Notes under the pieces: model-generated
The model's database searches: none
What the model was told of the DNA's origin: nothing
What the model saw: only the letters and a program-made list of their open reading frames with translations
Source of the DNA: Chromatiales bacterium
GTDB taxonomy: Bacteria > Pseudomonadota > Gammaproteobacteria > SpSt-1174
DNA: 64,000 nucleotides
NCBI GenBank assembly: GCA_014762505.1
Contig: JABURS010000043.1
Span: 248,001-312,000 of the forward strand
Reading direction: 5' to 3'
Made by a program: the position numbers and the translations under genes
Part shown: in pieces, positions 37,365 to 46,945 of the stretch
Layout: every line of letters starts with the position of its first letter
Numbering within the stretch: the first letter of the stretch is position 1

Positions 37365-38291
37365 TCAGAAGAGCTCCTGGCGACGATGCAGGATTTTCAG
37401 TGTACCGCTTTCCTCGCGTCGTATCAGGCTGGACAACGATAGTTCGGCGCTGGCGAAACGCACCTGGCTGTACAGGGCGAAATGGCGCGAGCTGACGCTC
37501 AGGCCGGTGCGCTCGATGCCCGAACCCTTGACTGCCGGCAGGGCGAAGAGGGCGTCGACCGAGGCAAAGGGTGTCGCGGCCCTGGCCTCGAGGACCGAGG
37601 TGATCGCGTCTTCAGGGATGCCGATGGCGGCAAGCAGCTCGGGCGAGGCCGTGTTGATATTGATGGGCGTGGCGTCGGGCAGGGCGGTGACCTGTGACGC
37701 GAGGCGCTGATAGCCCTCCTCGTCGATGCCTGCCACCAGCCGCAATTCCGTCGTGCTCAGCATGCGTGCATTGGGCGGCAGGTAGGACGGGTCTAGGCGG
37801 GTATAGCTGTCGTCCTCCGCACCGTACGTGCCCTGGGGTTCGCGGTCGGCATCGATCCAGTCGACGATGGCCGCAGCCAGTTCCGGGGACAGCTCCAGCG
37901 TCGCCAGCAACCGCTCCAGACGGGCGAGCGCGACGCCGTCGAGCTTGCCGTCGGCGGTGAGCAGGCTGTTGAGATTGAAGCGTCCCTGCAGGTCGATGAT
38001 CTGGCCGGCAATCATGGCCTGGTCGGAGAGGGCCAGGCTGGCGGGCTGTGCCCAGGCCTCGTCTGGCGAATCGACCCCGGGGTCATCCTCCATGAGCGCA
38101 ATCAGCGCCAGACCCTCGGCGGCGTGCACGTATTCCATCGCCTGGTCGTGTGCCAGCAGGTTGTGGCTCTGGCGAATACCGAGTTGCTGGTCGAAGGCGA
38201 GAAAGGCCGCGGCGGAAACGGCTACGGCCACCACGGCCATGGCCGTGATGAGTGCGACACCCTGCTGTCGAGGTGCGTGACCCTGCATCAT
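37365..38291 (-). CDS. gspK: Type II secretion minor pseudopilin K
   Basis: The large minor pseudopilin that caps the pseudopilus. The 308-residue protein has a prepilin-like N-terminus (RQQG-VALITAMAVVAVAVSAAAFL) and the GspK body (QIIDLQGRFNLNSLL, IVDWIDADREPQGTYGAEDDSY, ININTASPELLAAIG). Its ATG overlaps the gspJ stop (ATGA), which fixes the start. Confidence 0.92.
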   Translation of the reverse strand: MMQGHAPRQQGVALITAMAVVAVAVSAAAFLAFDQQLGIRQSHNLLAHDQAMEYVHAAEGLALIALMEDDPGVDSPDEAWAQPASLALSDQAMIAGQIIDLQGRFNLNSLLTADGKLDGVALARLERLLATLELSPELAAAIVDWIDADREPQGTYGAEDDSYTRLDPSYLPPNARMLSTTELRLVAGIDEEGYQRLASQVTALPDATPININTASPELLAAIGIPEDAITSVLEARAATPFASVDALFALPAVKGSGIERTGLSVSSRHFALYSQVRFASAELSLSSLIRREESGTLKILHRRQELF

Positions 38292-38893
38292 GTTCCCACC
38301 TGCAGCAGTCGCTGTATCGGGCCCCAGCGCGGATGGTCGATGTTCAGCTGCACGGCGCGCGGCAGGGCGTTCGGGTCGACTGCATCCGCTGGCGGCCAGT
38401 CGCTGACCCATTGCCCGTCGGTCGTCAGGAAGCGGACGTCCGTCTCCCTTGTGCCTTCCAGCATCACGGCGGTGGACGCCGTATCCGCCTGCGCGCCGTC
38501 GACATGCACCCAGCTCAGGCGCAACAGCCGGTCGCCGTCCAGCACATAGCTCAGGCGCAGCAGTTCGCTGCGGGGGGTGGCGGCGGGGTTGGGCCAGCCG
38601 CTTCGTGTAAAGGTGAAGAGCGTGCCCGTACCGGGTCCGCCGAACCAGGCCGGCTGCGTGTCGCCAAGGCTGTCCCGGGAAGGGCGTGCCACCGCATGGG
38701 CGAGGTCGCGCTCGAGCATCAGCATGTCGCGCTGCAGCAGCATGAGGTCCTCGCTCATGGCGTCGACCTCGGCCCGGGTGTCGAGTATGGCCACCAGGCC
38801 CACCTGGATGATCCCGGCCATGATCGCAAAGATCGCAACCGAGACCAGAAGCTCCAGCAGGGTGAATCCCTGCATGTGCCGCCCCCCGGTCAT
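38288..38893 (-). CDS. gspJ: Type II secretion minor pseudopilin J
   Basis: A 201-residue minor pseudopilin. The cleavage motif is QG-FTLLELLVSVAIFAIMAGII, and the body contains LLQRDMLMLERDLAHAVARPSRD, typical of GspJ. The ATG at 38893 overlaps the gspI stop; an internal Met (MQGF) six residues later is an alternative start. It forms the tip complex with GspI and GspK. Confidence 0.92.
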   Translation of the reverse strand: MTGGRHMQGFTLLELLVSVAIFAIMAGIIQVGLVAILDTRAEVDAMSEDLMLLQRDMLMLERDLAHAVARPSRDSLGDTQPAWFGGPGTGTLFTFTRSGWPNPAATPRSELLRLSYVLDGDRLLRLSWVHVDGAQADTASTAVMLEGTRETDVRFLTTDGQWVSDWPPADAVDPNALPRAVQLNIDHPRWGPIQRLLQVGT

Positions 38894-39294
38894 CGGCGAT
38901 TGCCTGCGGCGGCAGGGGTGGTGGGTTGCGGCTGCAGCAGATAGGTCTCGAGACGGGTGCGCACGGTATCGCGCGGGTCCGCTTCCAGGCGCACCGTGAT
39001 CTCGATGCGGCGCAGGCGTGCATCCTCGGTACTGTGCACATTGCGCTCCCAGTACCAGTCGCGCCCGGCGAGCTGCAGCGTGCCGCGTTGCTCCCCGGGG
39101 CGTGGCCACTCCTGGTGTATGCGCAGTCCGGTGAGGTGGTCACGGGCGATCCAGTGCGCGAAGCTGGCGATCTGCATGGCATCGGTATTGCTTACCGCCT
39201 GCAGCGTGGTGCGTTGTACGGCCGCCAGTGCCACGGCCACCACCGCCAGTGCGACCAGCAGTTCGATCAGGGTGAAACCAGCGGGCCGGCGCAT
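38890..39294 (-). CDS. gspI: Type II secretion minor pseudopilin I
   Basis: A 134-residue minor pseudopilin that nucleates the pseudopilus tip. Prepilin motif AG-FTLIELLVALAVVAVALAA, then ASFAHWIARDHLTGLRI and RDWYWERNV, standard for GspI. Length is usual. It lies 4 bases after gspH and overlaps gspJ. Confidence 0.92.
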   Translation of the reverse strand: MRRPAGFTLIELLVALAVVAVALAAVQRTTLQAVSNTDAMQIASFAHWIARDHLTGLRIHQEWPRPGEQRGTLQLAGRDWYWERNVHSTEDARLRRIEITVRLEADPRDTVRTRLETYLLQPQPTTPAAAGNRR

Positions 39295-39298
39295 CGGG

Positions 39299-39787
39299 CT
39301 ACGGCTCCCGTGTCAGGGACAGATGCCCCAGGGCGTCGCCGCTCAGACTGATCTGTCGGTCGTCGGTGAAGAACTCGACGGTAAAGGGTTGCATCTCTCC
39401 GGAGGACAGGATGAAGACCTGGGGCTGGTCAACCCGGCTGCCACTGAACGCGATGCGGATGCCGTCCAGATAGACCTCTGCCCGTACCGGATCGGCATAG
39501 CGGTGCGGCATCAGCAGGCGGTCGCCGGTATAGGGCACCCAGGCCCGGTCGCGATCCAGCAGCTGAAACTGATATCCGGACGGGTCGAAGCTGAGTGCCA
39601 GCTGGCGATTGTAGAGCATGGCATCCTGCTGGGCGTAGGTGATGACGGCCTTCAGGCGGTGGCCTTCCTGTTCGAGTTTTTCGCCGGCGGAGTCGAACAG
39701 GGTCAGCGAAACGCTGCCGATGATGATCGCCATGATGACGGTGACCACCAGTATTTCGATCAGGGTAAAACCGCGCGCGTGAAACAT
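39299..39787 (-). CDS. gspH: Type II secretion minor pseudopilin H
   Basis: A 162-residue minor pseudopilin linking the tip complex to the GspG filament. Prepilin motif RG-FTLIEILVVTVIMAIIIGS, then EQEGHRLKAVITYAQQDAMLYNRQLALSF, as in GspH. The start at 39787 (MFHARGF) gives the usual short leader; the long open frame above it is gspG out of frame. Confidence 0.92.
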   Translation of the reverse strand: MFHARGFTLIEILVVTVIMAIIIGSVSLTLFDSAGEKLEQEGHRLKAVITYAQQDAMLYNRQLALSFDPSGYQFQLLDRDRAWVPYTGDRLLMPHRYADPVRAEVYLDGIRIAFSGSRVDQPQVFILSSGEMQPFTVEFFTDDRQISLSGDALGHLSLTREP

Positions 39788-39804
39788 GGCCTGCTGATGG
39801 CTGC

Positions 39805-40251
39805 CTATTCGAGATTCCAGTTGCCGATATCGTCGTCGCTGGGCTGCTGGTCGGGCCCCAGAGAATAGATGTCGATCTCGCCGCGCTGCCCCGGATTGAG
39901 ATAGAGGTAGGGATTGCCCCAGGGATCGTTGGGCAGACGCTTGATGTACCCCCCCGTCTTCCAGTTGCGCGGTTCGGGCATGCCGGTGGGCTTTTCGATC
40001 AGGGCCTGCAGCCCCTGGTCGGTGCTGGGGTAGTGGAAGTTGTTGGCACGGTAGATCTCCAGGGCGCTTTCCAGCGTGCGGATGTCGGTCTTGGCACGCG
40101 TGATGGCGGCCCTCTCCGGCTCGTCTACCACGTTGGGGATGATGGCCGCGGCGAGGATGGCGAGGATCACCACCACCACGATCACCTCGATGAGCGTGAA
40201 GCCGTGCTGGTGCCTGCCGCACGACGGTGAGATTGCATGAGTCTGTTGCAT
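39805..40251 (-). CDS. gspG: Type II secretion major pseudopilin G
   Basis: The major pseudopilin that polymerises to push substrates through the secretin. The 148-residue protein has prepilin motif HG-FTLIEVIVVVVILAILAAAIIPNVV, TDIRTLESALEIYRANNFHYPSTDQGLQAL, WGNPYLYLNPG and a Ca2+-binding-type end (SDDDIGNW). The start at 40251 is backed by AGAAGGA 7 bases upstream; a Met eight codons earlier overlaps the gspF stop. Confidence 0.95.
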   Translation of the reverse strand: MQQTHAISPSCGRHQHGFTLIEVIVVVVILAILAAAIIPNVVDEPERAAITRAKTDIRTLESALEIYRANNFHYPSTDQGLQALIEKPTGMPEPRNWKTGGYIKRLPNDPWGNPYLYLNPGQRGEIDIYSLGPDQQPSDDDIGNWNLE

Positions 40252-40274
40252 GACGGATGTTCCTTCTGGTTGCA

Positions 40275-41492
40275 TTAGCCGAACATCTGCTGGCTTTCGA
40301 AGATGGGCAGCAGAATGGCCAGTACGATCAATAGCACCACACCGCCCATGGCGATGATCAGCAGCGGCTCGAATACGCCGAGTGCCATGGCGATCGTGGC
40401 GTCGGTCTCGCGTTCCTGCTGGGTGGCAGCGCGCTCCAGCATGTTGTCCAGTTCGCCACTGCTTTCACCGCTGGCGATGAGATGAATGGTCATGGGCGGG
40501 AAGTGCCCCGCGTCCTCGAGGGCGCGGTGAATGGCCGTGCCTTCCCGCACCCTGACGGCAACCTGCTCGACCGCAGTGCGCATCGGCAGGTTGCTGATTA
40601 CCTGGGCCGAGATCTGCAGCGCCTGCAGGATCGGTACGCCACTGGCGGCGAGGATGCTCAGGGTGCGCGCAAAACGGGCGGCATTGAGACCGCGTACCAG
40701 TGCGCCGAACAGCGGCAGGCGCAGCTGCAGTGCATGGACGCGGTGACGGAAGGCCGGGCGCCTCATCAGCCGGAAGAAGCCTGCAATCAGCAGGGCGGCG
40801 GCGATCAGCAGCACAATCCCCCAGTCGCGGGCAATGTCGCTGCTGGCGAGCAGTGCGCGGGTGAGCAGCGGGAGTTCCTGTCCCAGGTTGTCGAAGACCT
40901 CGACCACCTTGGGCACCACGAAACCGAGCAGGCCGGCGAGGACCGCGAGCGCCATGATGCTGAGCAGGGCTGGATAGAGCATGGCCTGTACCAGCCGCTG
41001 ATGCATGCTCTGGCGTGATTCGGTGTAGTCGGCCAGGCGTTCGAGTACCGCATCGAGATAGCCCGACTCCTCGCCGGCGGCGACCGTGGCGCGATAGAGC
41101 TCGGGAAAGGCCTGCGGGTAATCGGCCAGCCCGCTCGCCAGTGGGTGGCCTTCCACCACGCGGGCCCGCACGGCCAGGATGATGCCTTTCACGCTGCGCC
41201 GATGCGTCTGTCGCGAGATGGTGGCCAGCGCCTCCTCGAGAGGCGAGCCGGCATGCAGCAGCGTCGCGAGCTGTCGGGTGAACAGCGCCAGGTCGGCGGC
41301 CGTCATCTTCTTGCGCCACAGGTGCCCGCCGATCCCCGCAGGCTGCTCGCGCCGTTCCACCGGGCTGACATCCAGCGGCGTGAGCCCGCCTTCGCGCAGC
41401 AGCTGGCGCACCTGGTGGGCATTGTCCCCCTCCATCACGCCGCGTTCCTTGCGGCCGGTGGGTTTGAGTGCGGTGTATGCGAAGGCGGGCAT
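40275..41492 (-). CDS. gspF: Type II secretion inner-membrane platform protein F
   Basis: A 405-residue polytopic platform protein with two homologous cytoplasmic helical domains and three membrane helices, PilC/GspF family. The N-terminus MPAFAYTALKPTGRKERGVMEGDNAHQVRQLLREGGLTPL is typical. LFTRQLATLLHAGSPLEEAL and ARFARTLSILAASGVPILQAL mark the two repeats. Length is normal and the frame intact. Confidence 0.95.
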   Translation of the reverse strand: MPAFAYTALKPTGRKERGVMEGDNAHQVRQLLREGGLTPLDVSPVERREQPAGIGGHLWRKKMTAADLALFTRQLATLLHAGSPLEEALATISRQTHRRSVKGIILAVRARVVEGHPLASGLADYPQAFPELYRATVAAGEESGYLDAVLERLADYTESRQSMHQRLVQAMLYPALLSIMALAVLAGLLGFVVPKVVEVFDNLGQELPLLTRALLASSDIARDWGIVLLIAAALLIAGFFRLMRRPAFRHRVHALQLRLPLFGALVRGLNAARFARTLSILAASGVPILQALQISAQVISNLPMRTAVEQVAVRVREGTAIHRALEDAGHFPPMTIHLIASGESSGELDNMLERAATQQERETDATIAMALGVFEPLLIIAMGGVVLLIVLAILLPIFESQQMFG

Positions 41493-41502
41493 GGGTGGCG
41501 TC

Positions 41503-43005
41503 CTACTCGTCTTCGCGTGTCACGCGCAGCACTTCTTCCAGCGTGGTGTCACCGGCCAGTACGCGGCGCAGGCCGTCCTGCCGGATGCTGGGGGCGATGT
41601 CGCGGGCATGCCGTTCCAGCGCATGTTCGGCCGCGCCGTCGTGAATCAGGCGGCGTAATGTCGAGTCGACGGGGACCAGCTCGTAGATGCCGGTGCGGCC
41701 GCTGTAACCGGTGTGATTGCACTCCGGGCAGCCGACGGCACGGTAAAGGGTCGGCGGGTCCTGCGGGTCCGCCTTGAGCAGCCCGCATTCCGTGGTGTCC
41801 GCCGGGTAGGGTTGGCGACACTGCCTGCAGAGGGTGCGAACGAGCCGTTGGGCAAGCATGCCGAGCAGTGTGGAGGCGAGCAGATAGGGCTCCACGCCCA
41901 TGTCCCGCAGTCGGGTGATCGCGCCCACGGCCGTGTTGGTATGCAGGGTGGAAAACACCAGGTGGCCGGTGAGGCTCGCCTGGATGGCGATGTGTACGGT
42001 TTCGATGTCACGGATCTCGCCAACCATGACCACGTCCGGGTCCTGGCGCAGGATGGCGCGCAGCCCCCGGGCAAAGCTCATATCGACCTTGCTGTTGACC
42101 TGGGTCTGGCCGATGCCGTCGATGAAGTACTCGATGGGGTCTTCCACCGTCAGGATATTGCGGCTGCTGTCGTTCAGGTGAGCCAGTGCTGCGTACAGCG
42201 TGGTGGTCTTGCCGGAGCCGGTGGGGCCGGTGACGAGCAGTATCCCGTGGGGTTTGGCGATGAGCTCCCTGAGGCGTTCATGGGTTTGCGGGTCCATGCC
42301 CAGGCGACCGAGTTCGAGCCGGCCGGCCTGCTTGTCGAGCAGGCGCAGCACGATGCGTTCTCCGTACCCCGACGGCAGGGTGGAGACGCGCACATCGATT
42401 GGATGCCCGGCGACCTTGAGCGAGATGCGCCCGTCCTGTGGCAGACGTTTTTCGGCGATGTCGAGCCGCGCCATGACCTTGATACGCGAGGTGATCAGCG
42501 GACCGAGGGCGCGCGGTGGTTCGAGGATCTCATGCAGCACGCCATCGACGCGCAGGCGCACCACCAGACGGTCCTCGAAACTCTCGATATGGATGTCCGA
42601 GGCATTTTCCTTGACGGCCTGGGTGAGGATGGCGTTGATGAGGCGAATGATGGGGGCGTCATCCTCGGATTCGAGCAGGTCCTCCGGTTCCGGCAGGGAG
42701 GCCGCGACGCTGTTCAGGTCGAGCTCCTCACCCAGGTCGCTCATCATGGCCTGCGCACCGTCATCGGCCAGCTGATAGAGCTCCGCCAGGCGGGTGTCGA
42801 ATTGCGCGGCATCGATGGGGCGGAGCTCTATCGGCTGGCCGAGGAAGCGGCGCAGCTCCGCGATCAGGCGTGGTTTCGGCCGGTCGCGATGATAAATGAT
42901 GAACGCGCCATCGGCTGCCCGCTCCACCAGCAGGCCATGACGCCTGGCGAAGCCATAGGGCGGGCGTTGAGATGTCCCGCTTGAAGTGTCGGCGGCTGCG
43001 CTCAT
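41503..43005 (-). CDS. gspE: Type II secretion ATPase E
   Basis: The 500-residue cytoplasmic ATPase driving pseudopilus assembly. Walker A is [10 protein letters not shown], then the Asp box, Walker B ([12 protein letters not shown]) and His box ([11 protein letters not shown]). The zinc-finger module CRQC...CPEC sits near residues 395-440. All catalytic motifs are intact. It lies between gspD and gspF with short gaps. Confidence 0.95.
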   Translation of the reverse strand: MSAAADTSSGTSQRPPYGFARRHGLLVERAADGAFIIYHRDRPKPRLIAELRRFLGQPIELRPIDAAQFDTRLAELYQLADDGAQAMMSDLGEELDLNSVAASLPEPEDLLESEDDAPIIRLINAILTQAVKENASDIHIESFEDRLVVRLRVDGVLHEILEPPRALGPLITSRIKVMARLDIAEKRLPQDGRISLKVAGHPIDVRVSTLPSGYGERIVLRLLDKQAGRLELGRLGMDPQTHERLRELIAKPHGILLVTGPTGSGKTTTLYAALAHLNDSSRNILTVEDPIEYFIDGIGQTQVNSKVDMSFARGLRAILRQDPDVVMVGEIRDIETVHIAIQASLTGHLVFSTLHTNTAVGAITRLRDMGVEPYLLASTLLGMLAQRLVRTLCRQCRQPYPADTTECGLLKADPQDPPTLYRAVGCPECNHTGYSGRTGIYELVPVDSTLRRLIHDGAAEHALERHARDIAPSIRQDGLRRVLAGDTTLEEVLRVTREDE

Positions 43006-43012
43006 GTCGTGT

Positions 43013-45031
43013 TCAGGGCTCGATGCGTGGCGTGGTCAGAATGTCCTCGAGTCCGGTTTCCTTCGGGCGCAGTACCTCGGGCGGCGGCAGCTGGGTCACC
43101 AGTTCCTCCAGGTCGGGGAATACCGCCCGGGAGTCGCGGATCAGGCCGCGCTCGCCAATCCCCGCCTCGAGCTGGCGGGCGCGCAGGTAGTCGTACTTGC
43201 GGTTGGTGTATTCACCCGCCTCTACCGAGTCCTTGATGATCGCGGGATGAATGAAGACCATCAGGTTCTGCTTGATCTTCTGGGTGCTGTCGTAGCGGAA
43301 CAGCCGCCCGAGCAGCGGGATATCGCCGAGCAGCGGCACCTTTTCCTGCCGGTCGCGGAAGCTGTCCTCGATCAGCCCGCCGAGGACGAGGATCTGTCCG
43401 TCCTCGACGGTAACGGTGGTGCGCAGGGCCCGCTTGTTGGTGATCAGGTCGGCGGCCGAGGCCGCAGAACTGGCGATGCTGGAGACCTCCTGTTCGATGG
43501 CGAGCTTGATCCGGTTGCCCTCATTGACCTGGGGCGTGACGCGCAGACTCAGCCCCACATCCTGGCGCTGGATGGTCTGGAAGGGGTTGGTGACGGAGCC
43601 GGTGGTGCCGGTGGTGGTGTAGCTGCCGGTGACGAAGGGCACGTTCTGCCCGACCACGATCTCGGCCTCCTCGTTGTCGGTGGTCACCAGCGTTGGCGTG
43701 GAGAGGATGTTGGTGGCGGCATCGCCGGCCAGGGCGCGCAGCACCATTGCCCAGTTGGTGCGCCCGTCGCGCAGATCGCCGACGCCGAGCAACAGGCCCA
43801 CCGGCGGGGTGGCGGTGCCGCGCGCCACACTCAGGGCCGTCTCGGCAAGACCGCCGACGTTGCTCACGGCAACCGGACCGCTATCGTCGCCGCGCTCCGT
43901 GCCGTCCACCGCCCAGGCCACGCCGAGATCGCGCGACAAATCGGTAGAGACCTCGGCAATGACCGCCTCGACCAGCACCTGGGCACGCGGAATGTCGAGC
44001 TGGCGCACCACCGAGGCGATGTTGCGCTGCATGTCGGCGGGGGCGGTAATGATCAGTGCGTTGTTGGTCTGGTCGGCCTGGATGTCGATCTCCTGGCTGG
44101 AAGCCGGCGGCTTGGCCTGCTGCCCCTGTTGCTGCTGGGACTTGGCCGTGCCCTGCAGTACCGCGACCAGCTCCTCTGCCTTGGCATACTTGAGGAAGAT
44201 GACCTGGGTGCCGCCATAGGCCTCGAGCGGGGTGTCGAGGTGGGCGATCAGTCCCCGGATGCGCAGGCGCGCCGGGCGGTCGCCGGACAGCAGGATGGAG
44301 TTGGTACGGTCGTCGGCGGCCAGGATCGGTTTGCCGGGTGCACCCTGGCCAGGCTGCTCGCTCTGGCTCAGGGAATTCACGATGCGCACGATCTCGCCGG
44401 CCGAGGCATGTCGCAGCTGTATTACCTCGATCTCCTCGCTCTCGGAGCGATCGATACGGCGCACGATCTCGACCAGGCGGTCGATGTTGGCGGCACGATC
44501 CGAGATTACCAGGACGTTGGTCGCGGGGTAGGCGGCCAGGTGGCCCTGCTGGGGGACCAGCGGGCGCAGGATGGGTACGAGCTGTGCGGCGGGTACATGC
44601 CGGATCTGCAGCACACGCGTGACGAGTTCGTCGCCGGTGCCGGGACTGGCCTCGCTGACCGTGGGGACCGGCCCCTGGCGGGCATTGGCATCGGGCACGA
44701 TCTTGATGACCTCCCCTACCGGCACGGCGGCGTAGCCGTGGACCTAGAGGATGGAGAGGAAGACCTGGTAGAGCTCCTCCTTTTCCATCGGCCGTGCGGT
44801 GATGACGGTGACGTTGGCCTTGACCCGCGGATCGACGACGAAGTTGCGGCCGGTGACGCGCGAAACCGTGTCCACCAGGGTGCGGATGTCTGCGTCCTTG
44901 AGGTTGAGGCTGGCCTCGGCCTGCGCCTGTGCGGCGAGGGGCAGCGTCGCGACACAGCACAACAGCAGCAGTCCGGCAACCGAGCGCAATGTGGTCATAT
45001 CGAGTCTGTCATTCCGGTTCGGGGGCTGCAT
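43013..45031 (-). pseudogene. gspD: Type II secretin GspD with in-frame amber stop
   Basis: The outer-membrane secretin. The signal peptide (TLRSVAGLLLLCCVATLPLAAQAQA) and N0 domain (SLNLKDADIRTLVDTVSRVTGRNFVVDP) read until LYQVFLSIL. A TAG codon then occurs at 44744-44746, and the same frame continues VHGYAAVPVGEVIKIVPDANA to the end. Other secretins have an ordinary residue here, often Gln, so a single CAG-to-TAG change explains it. N1-N3, the secretin core (LGVAWAVDG, VPLLGDIPLLGRLF) and the S-domain-like tail remain. Total length is about 672 codons, normal. The start 45031 follows AGGGG; ATG 44998 is an alternative. Confidence 0.88.
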
Positions 45032-45047
45032 CTGCGCCCCTGGGTGG

Positions 45048-45902
45048 TTACTTGCCGATACTGGCCTGTATGGTTTGTATCGATCCATCGCGCAGCACCG
45101 TCACGTTGAGCACGCTGGCCGTGGCCAGCTGGCGCAGCACGGTGACACCGGCCTCCGGCCTGTTCAGTGCGATGCCGTTGACCTCGGTGACCACGTCGCC
45201 CGGCCTGAGGCCCGCCTGCTCGAACAGCGGCAAGGGCTGCCTCGGTGTCAGGCGATAGCCGATCATGCGGTCGCCGTCCATCACCGGGTCGGCGGCGATG
45301 GACTCGGCCAGGCGTGCCGGGTTGCGCAAGGCGTCGTTACGATAGCGCTGTAACTGGATCGCGACATTGTCCTGTGTCATTTCGGCCGCATTGGGGCCGC
45401 CGATACCCAGTGCGCTGTCGAGTGTCTCCAGCGGCAGTTTCAGGGTTTCCAGCTGGCCGTTACGCTCGAGAATGACGCGGTCGGGATAGACCGATCGCAG
45501 TGTGGCATTGCCCGGCAGGGTATCGCCGACGCCGTACAGGGTCGCCTGCCGCTGGCCCGGGATGATGATCGCCAGGGCGGAGGCGTCGCCGGTGGCAAAG
45601 ACGCCGACGAGCTTCAGGTCGAGCCGGGTCTCCGGTGCGTCGGCCGGCGTGTCGCCCAGGACCTCGGCGGTGCCGAACAGGTGCTTGAGTGCCAGCGGGA
45701 TGGCCGGGTTCTGCGCCTGGACACGGGAGGTCTCTGCCGGCGTAGGTGCCGGCATGACGACTTCGATCGGCGGGTGGGGGGTGACGAGTTGCCAGGTCAA
45801 ACCGGACAGGGTCCTGGCCAGCAGGATCAGCACGGCCAGCACTGCCAGGCGGAACAGCCAGGGTTCGTGGCGCAGCCAGTTGCTGAATTGCGTGGACGTC
45901 AT
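45048..45902 (-). CDS. gspC: Type II secretion protein C
   Basis: The inner-membrane protein linking the platform to the secretin. The 284-residue protein has one membrane helix (LFRLAVLAVLILLARTLSGLTW), an HR domain (LDLKLVGVFATGDASALAIIIPGQRQATLYGVGDTL), and a C-terminal PDZ domain (GYRLTPRQPLPLFEQAGLRPGDVVTEVNGIAL). Its ATG overlaps the stop of the small gene upstream. It is the first gsp gene. Confidence 0.93.
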   Translation of the reverse strand: MTSTQFSNWLRHEPWLFRLAVLAVLILLARTLSGLTWQLVTPHPPIEVVMPAPTPAETSRVQAQNPAIPLALKHLFGTAEVLGDTPADAPETRLDLKLVGVFATGDASALAIIIPGQRQATLYGVGDTLPGNATLRSVYPDRVILERNGQLETLKLPLETLDSALGIGGPNAAEMTQDNVAIQLQRYRNDALRNPARLAESIAADPVMDGDRMIGYRLTPRQPLPLFEQAGLRPGDVVTEVNGIALNRPEAGVTVLRQLATASVLNVTVLRDGSIQTIQASIGK

Positions 45903-46144
45903 TTCACGGGTGTCGGCAGGTTGCGTATGAGGTCCAGGCGGATCAGGTGGTCGGTGTCGTTCTCGTCACGCGCCCGCAGATAGCGGCGCTGGTCCCGTTC
46001 GATGATCTCCCGCGGCTGGAGCGTACCGAGAAAGGCCTGGCTGCCTTCTTCCGCGGCCCACTGCAGCTTGAGTTTTTCGCCGCAGAGGATGGCGATTTCG
46101 AGGCGCTCCTCGACGTGGGCCGGCACGGGCGTATAGGGTTTCAT
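45899..46144 (-). CDS. Small protein, possibly Rho-binding antiterminator (Rof)-like
   Basis: An 81-residue soluble protein. The layout RLEIAILCGEKLKLQW...GTLQPREIIERDQRRYLRARDENDTDHLIRLDLI resembles the small Sm-like fold of Rof/YaeO, which binds Rho and blocks termination. Similarity is by eye and weak, so the call is tentative. Its stop overlaps the gspC start (ATGA), so it may be the first gene of the gsp operon. Confidence 0.45.
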   Translation of the reverse strand: MKPYTPVPAHVEERLEIAILCGEKLKLQWAAEEGSQAFLGTLQPREIIERDQRRYLRARDENDTDHLIRLDLIRNLPTPVK

Positions 46145-46165
46145 GGTCTGGTCTGTCGTCTGTGG

Positions 46166-46843
46166 CTATGGTTGATCATAGTCGGTGCCTCGGGGCTTTT
46201 TGAAGCCTGCCGGATCGTGCAGCCCCAGTTCGGCAAAGGCCGCACGGCGTTTGTCGCACTGTGGACAGGCGCCGCATTGCTGTGGGTATCCGAGCAGGCA
46301 GCTGTAACTGTGACCATAGTCTACGCCGAGCTCGAGGCCCAGCGCGATGATCTCGCTCTTGCTGCGATCGAGCAGCGGGGTGGTGATGTCGATGGCATCC
46401 AGTGTCCGTGCCAGCGCCCGCAGGTGATCGACAAAGGCGCTGGAGGCACTGGCATAGGCGGCGGTGTCCTCGCGGTTGAGGGCCAGGGCGACGGCCGTGG
46501 CCTGCTGCTGTGCCGCAAAACTGATGGCGAGGCTGGCGATCACCAGGTTGCGATGCGGCAGCGGCACGTGCAGCCGTCGCTCCTGGCCGGCGCGAAAGCC
46601 CTCCCCCACGGCGGCCATGTCCAGTTCGCGCAGGGACAGACCGAGTGCGGCGCACTGGGCCCGGGCCGCCTCCCGCTCGCGTGCAGCGGCGCGCTGGCCG
46701 TAATCGATGAACAGCGGATGGACGCGGTCCTTGCGGTGGAGCAGGTGCAGCAGCGTCGCGCTTTCGATGCCTCCGCTGAGCAGCAGCACGGAACCCTCGC
46801 GGCCGGTTGTGTCAAATGGGCTGTGCAGGCGGGTTTCCTCCAT
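46166..46843 (-). CDS. queC: 7-cyano-7-deazaguanine synthase-like protein
   Basis: A 225-residue ATP-pyrophosphatase that makes preQ0 for queuosine. The PP-loop is LLLSGGIESATLL, where most QueC have SGGxDS, so Asp is Glu here. The C-terminal zinc site is SCLLGYPQQCGACPQCDKRRAAF. HRNLVIASLAISFA and LLDRSKSEIIALGLELGVDY are as in QueC. The Glu substitution may mark a QueC-like subgroup. It is divergent from hspQ. Confidence 0.75.
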   Translation of the reverse strand: MEETRLHSPFDTTGREGSVLLLSGGIESATLLHLLHRKDRVHPLFIDYGQRAAAREREAARAQCAALGLSLRELDMAAVGEGFRAGQERRLHVPLPHRNLVIASLAISFAAQQQATAVALALNREDTAAYASASSAFVDHLRALARTLDAIDITTPLLDRSKSEIIALGLELGVDYGHSYSCLLGYPQQCGACPQCDKRRAAFAELGLHDPAGFKKPRGTDYDQP

Positions 46844-46945
46844 GGTGGATCCTGTGATGTCGGCCGGTCTGTCAGGCAGGACGATTTGTGCGAAGATAAT
46901 GCACCTGCGGCGCCGCCCTGCGCGTCACCCAGAGTATCTCAGTTG

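Noticed and set aside
38292-39182. Extension of gspK upstream to about 600 codons
   Set aside because: The extra part is gspJ and gspI read out of frame; ATG 38291 overlaps the gspJ stop and gives the normal prepilin start.
44744-44746. Pyrrolysine or programmed readthrough at the gspD TAG
   Set aside because: No pyl genes or special downstream element seen, and secretins have an ordinary residue here; a point mutation is simpler.
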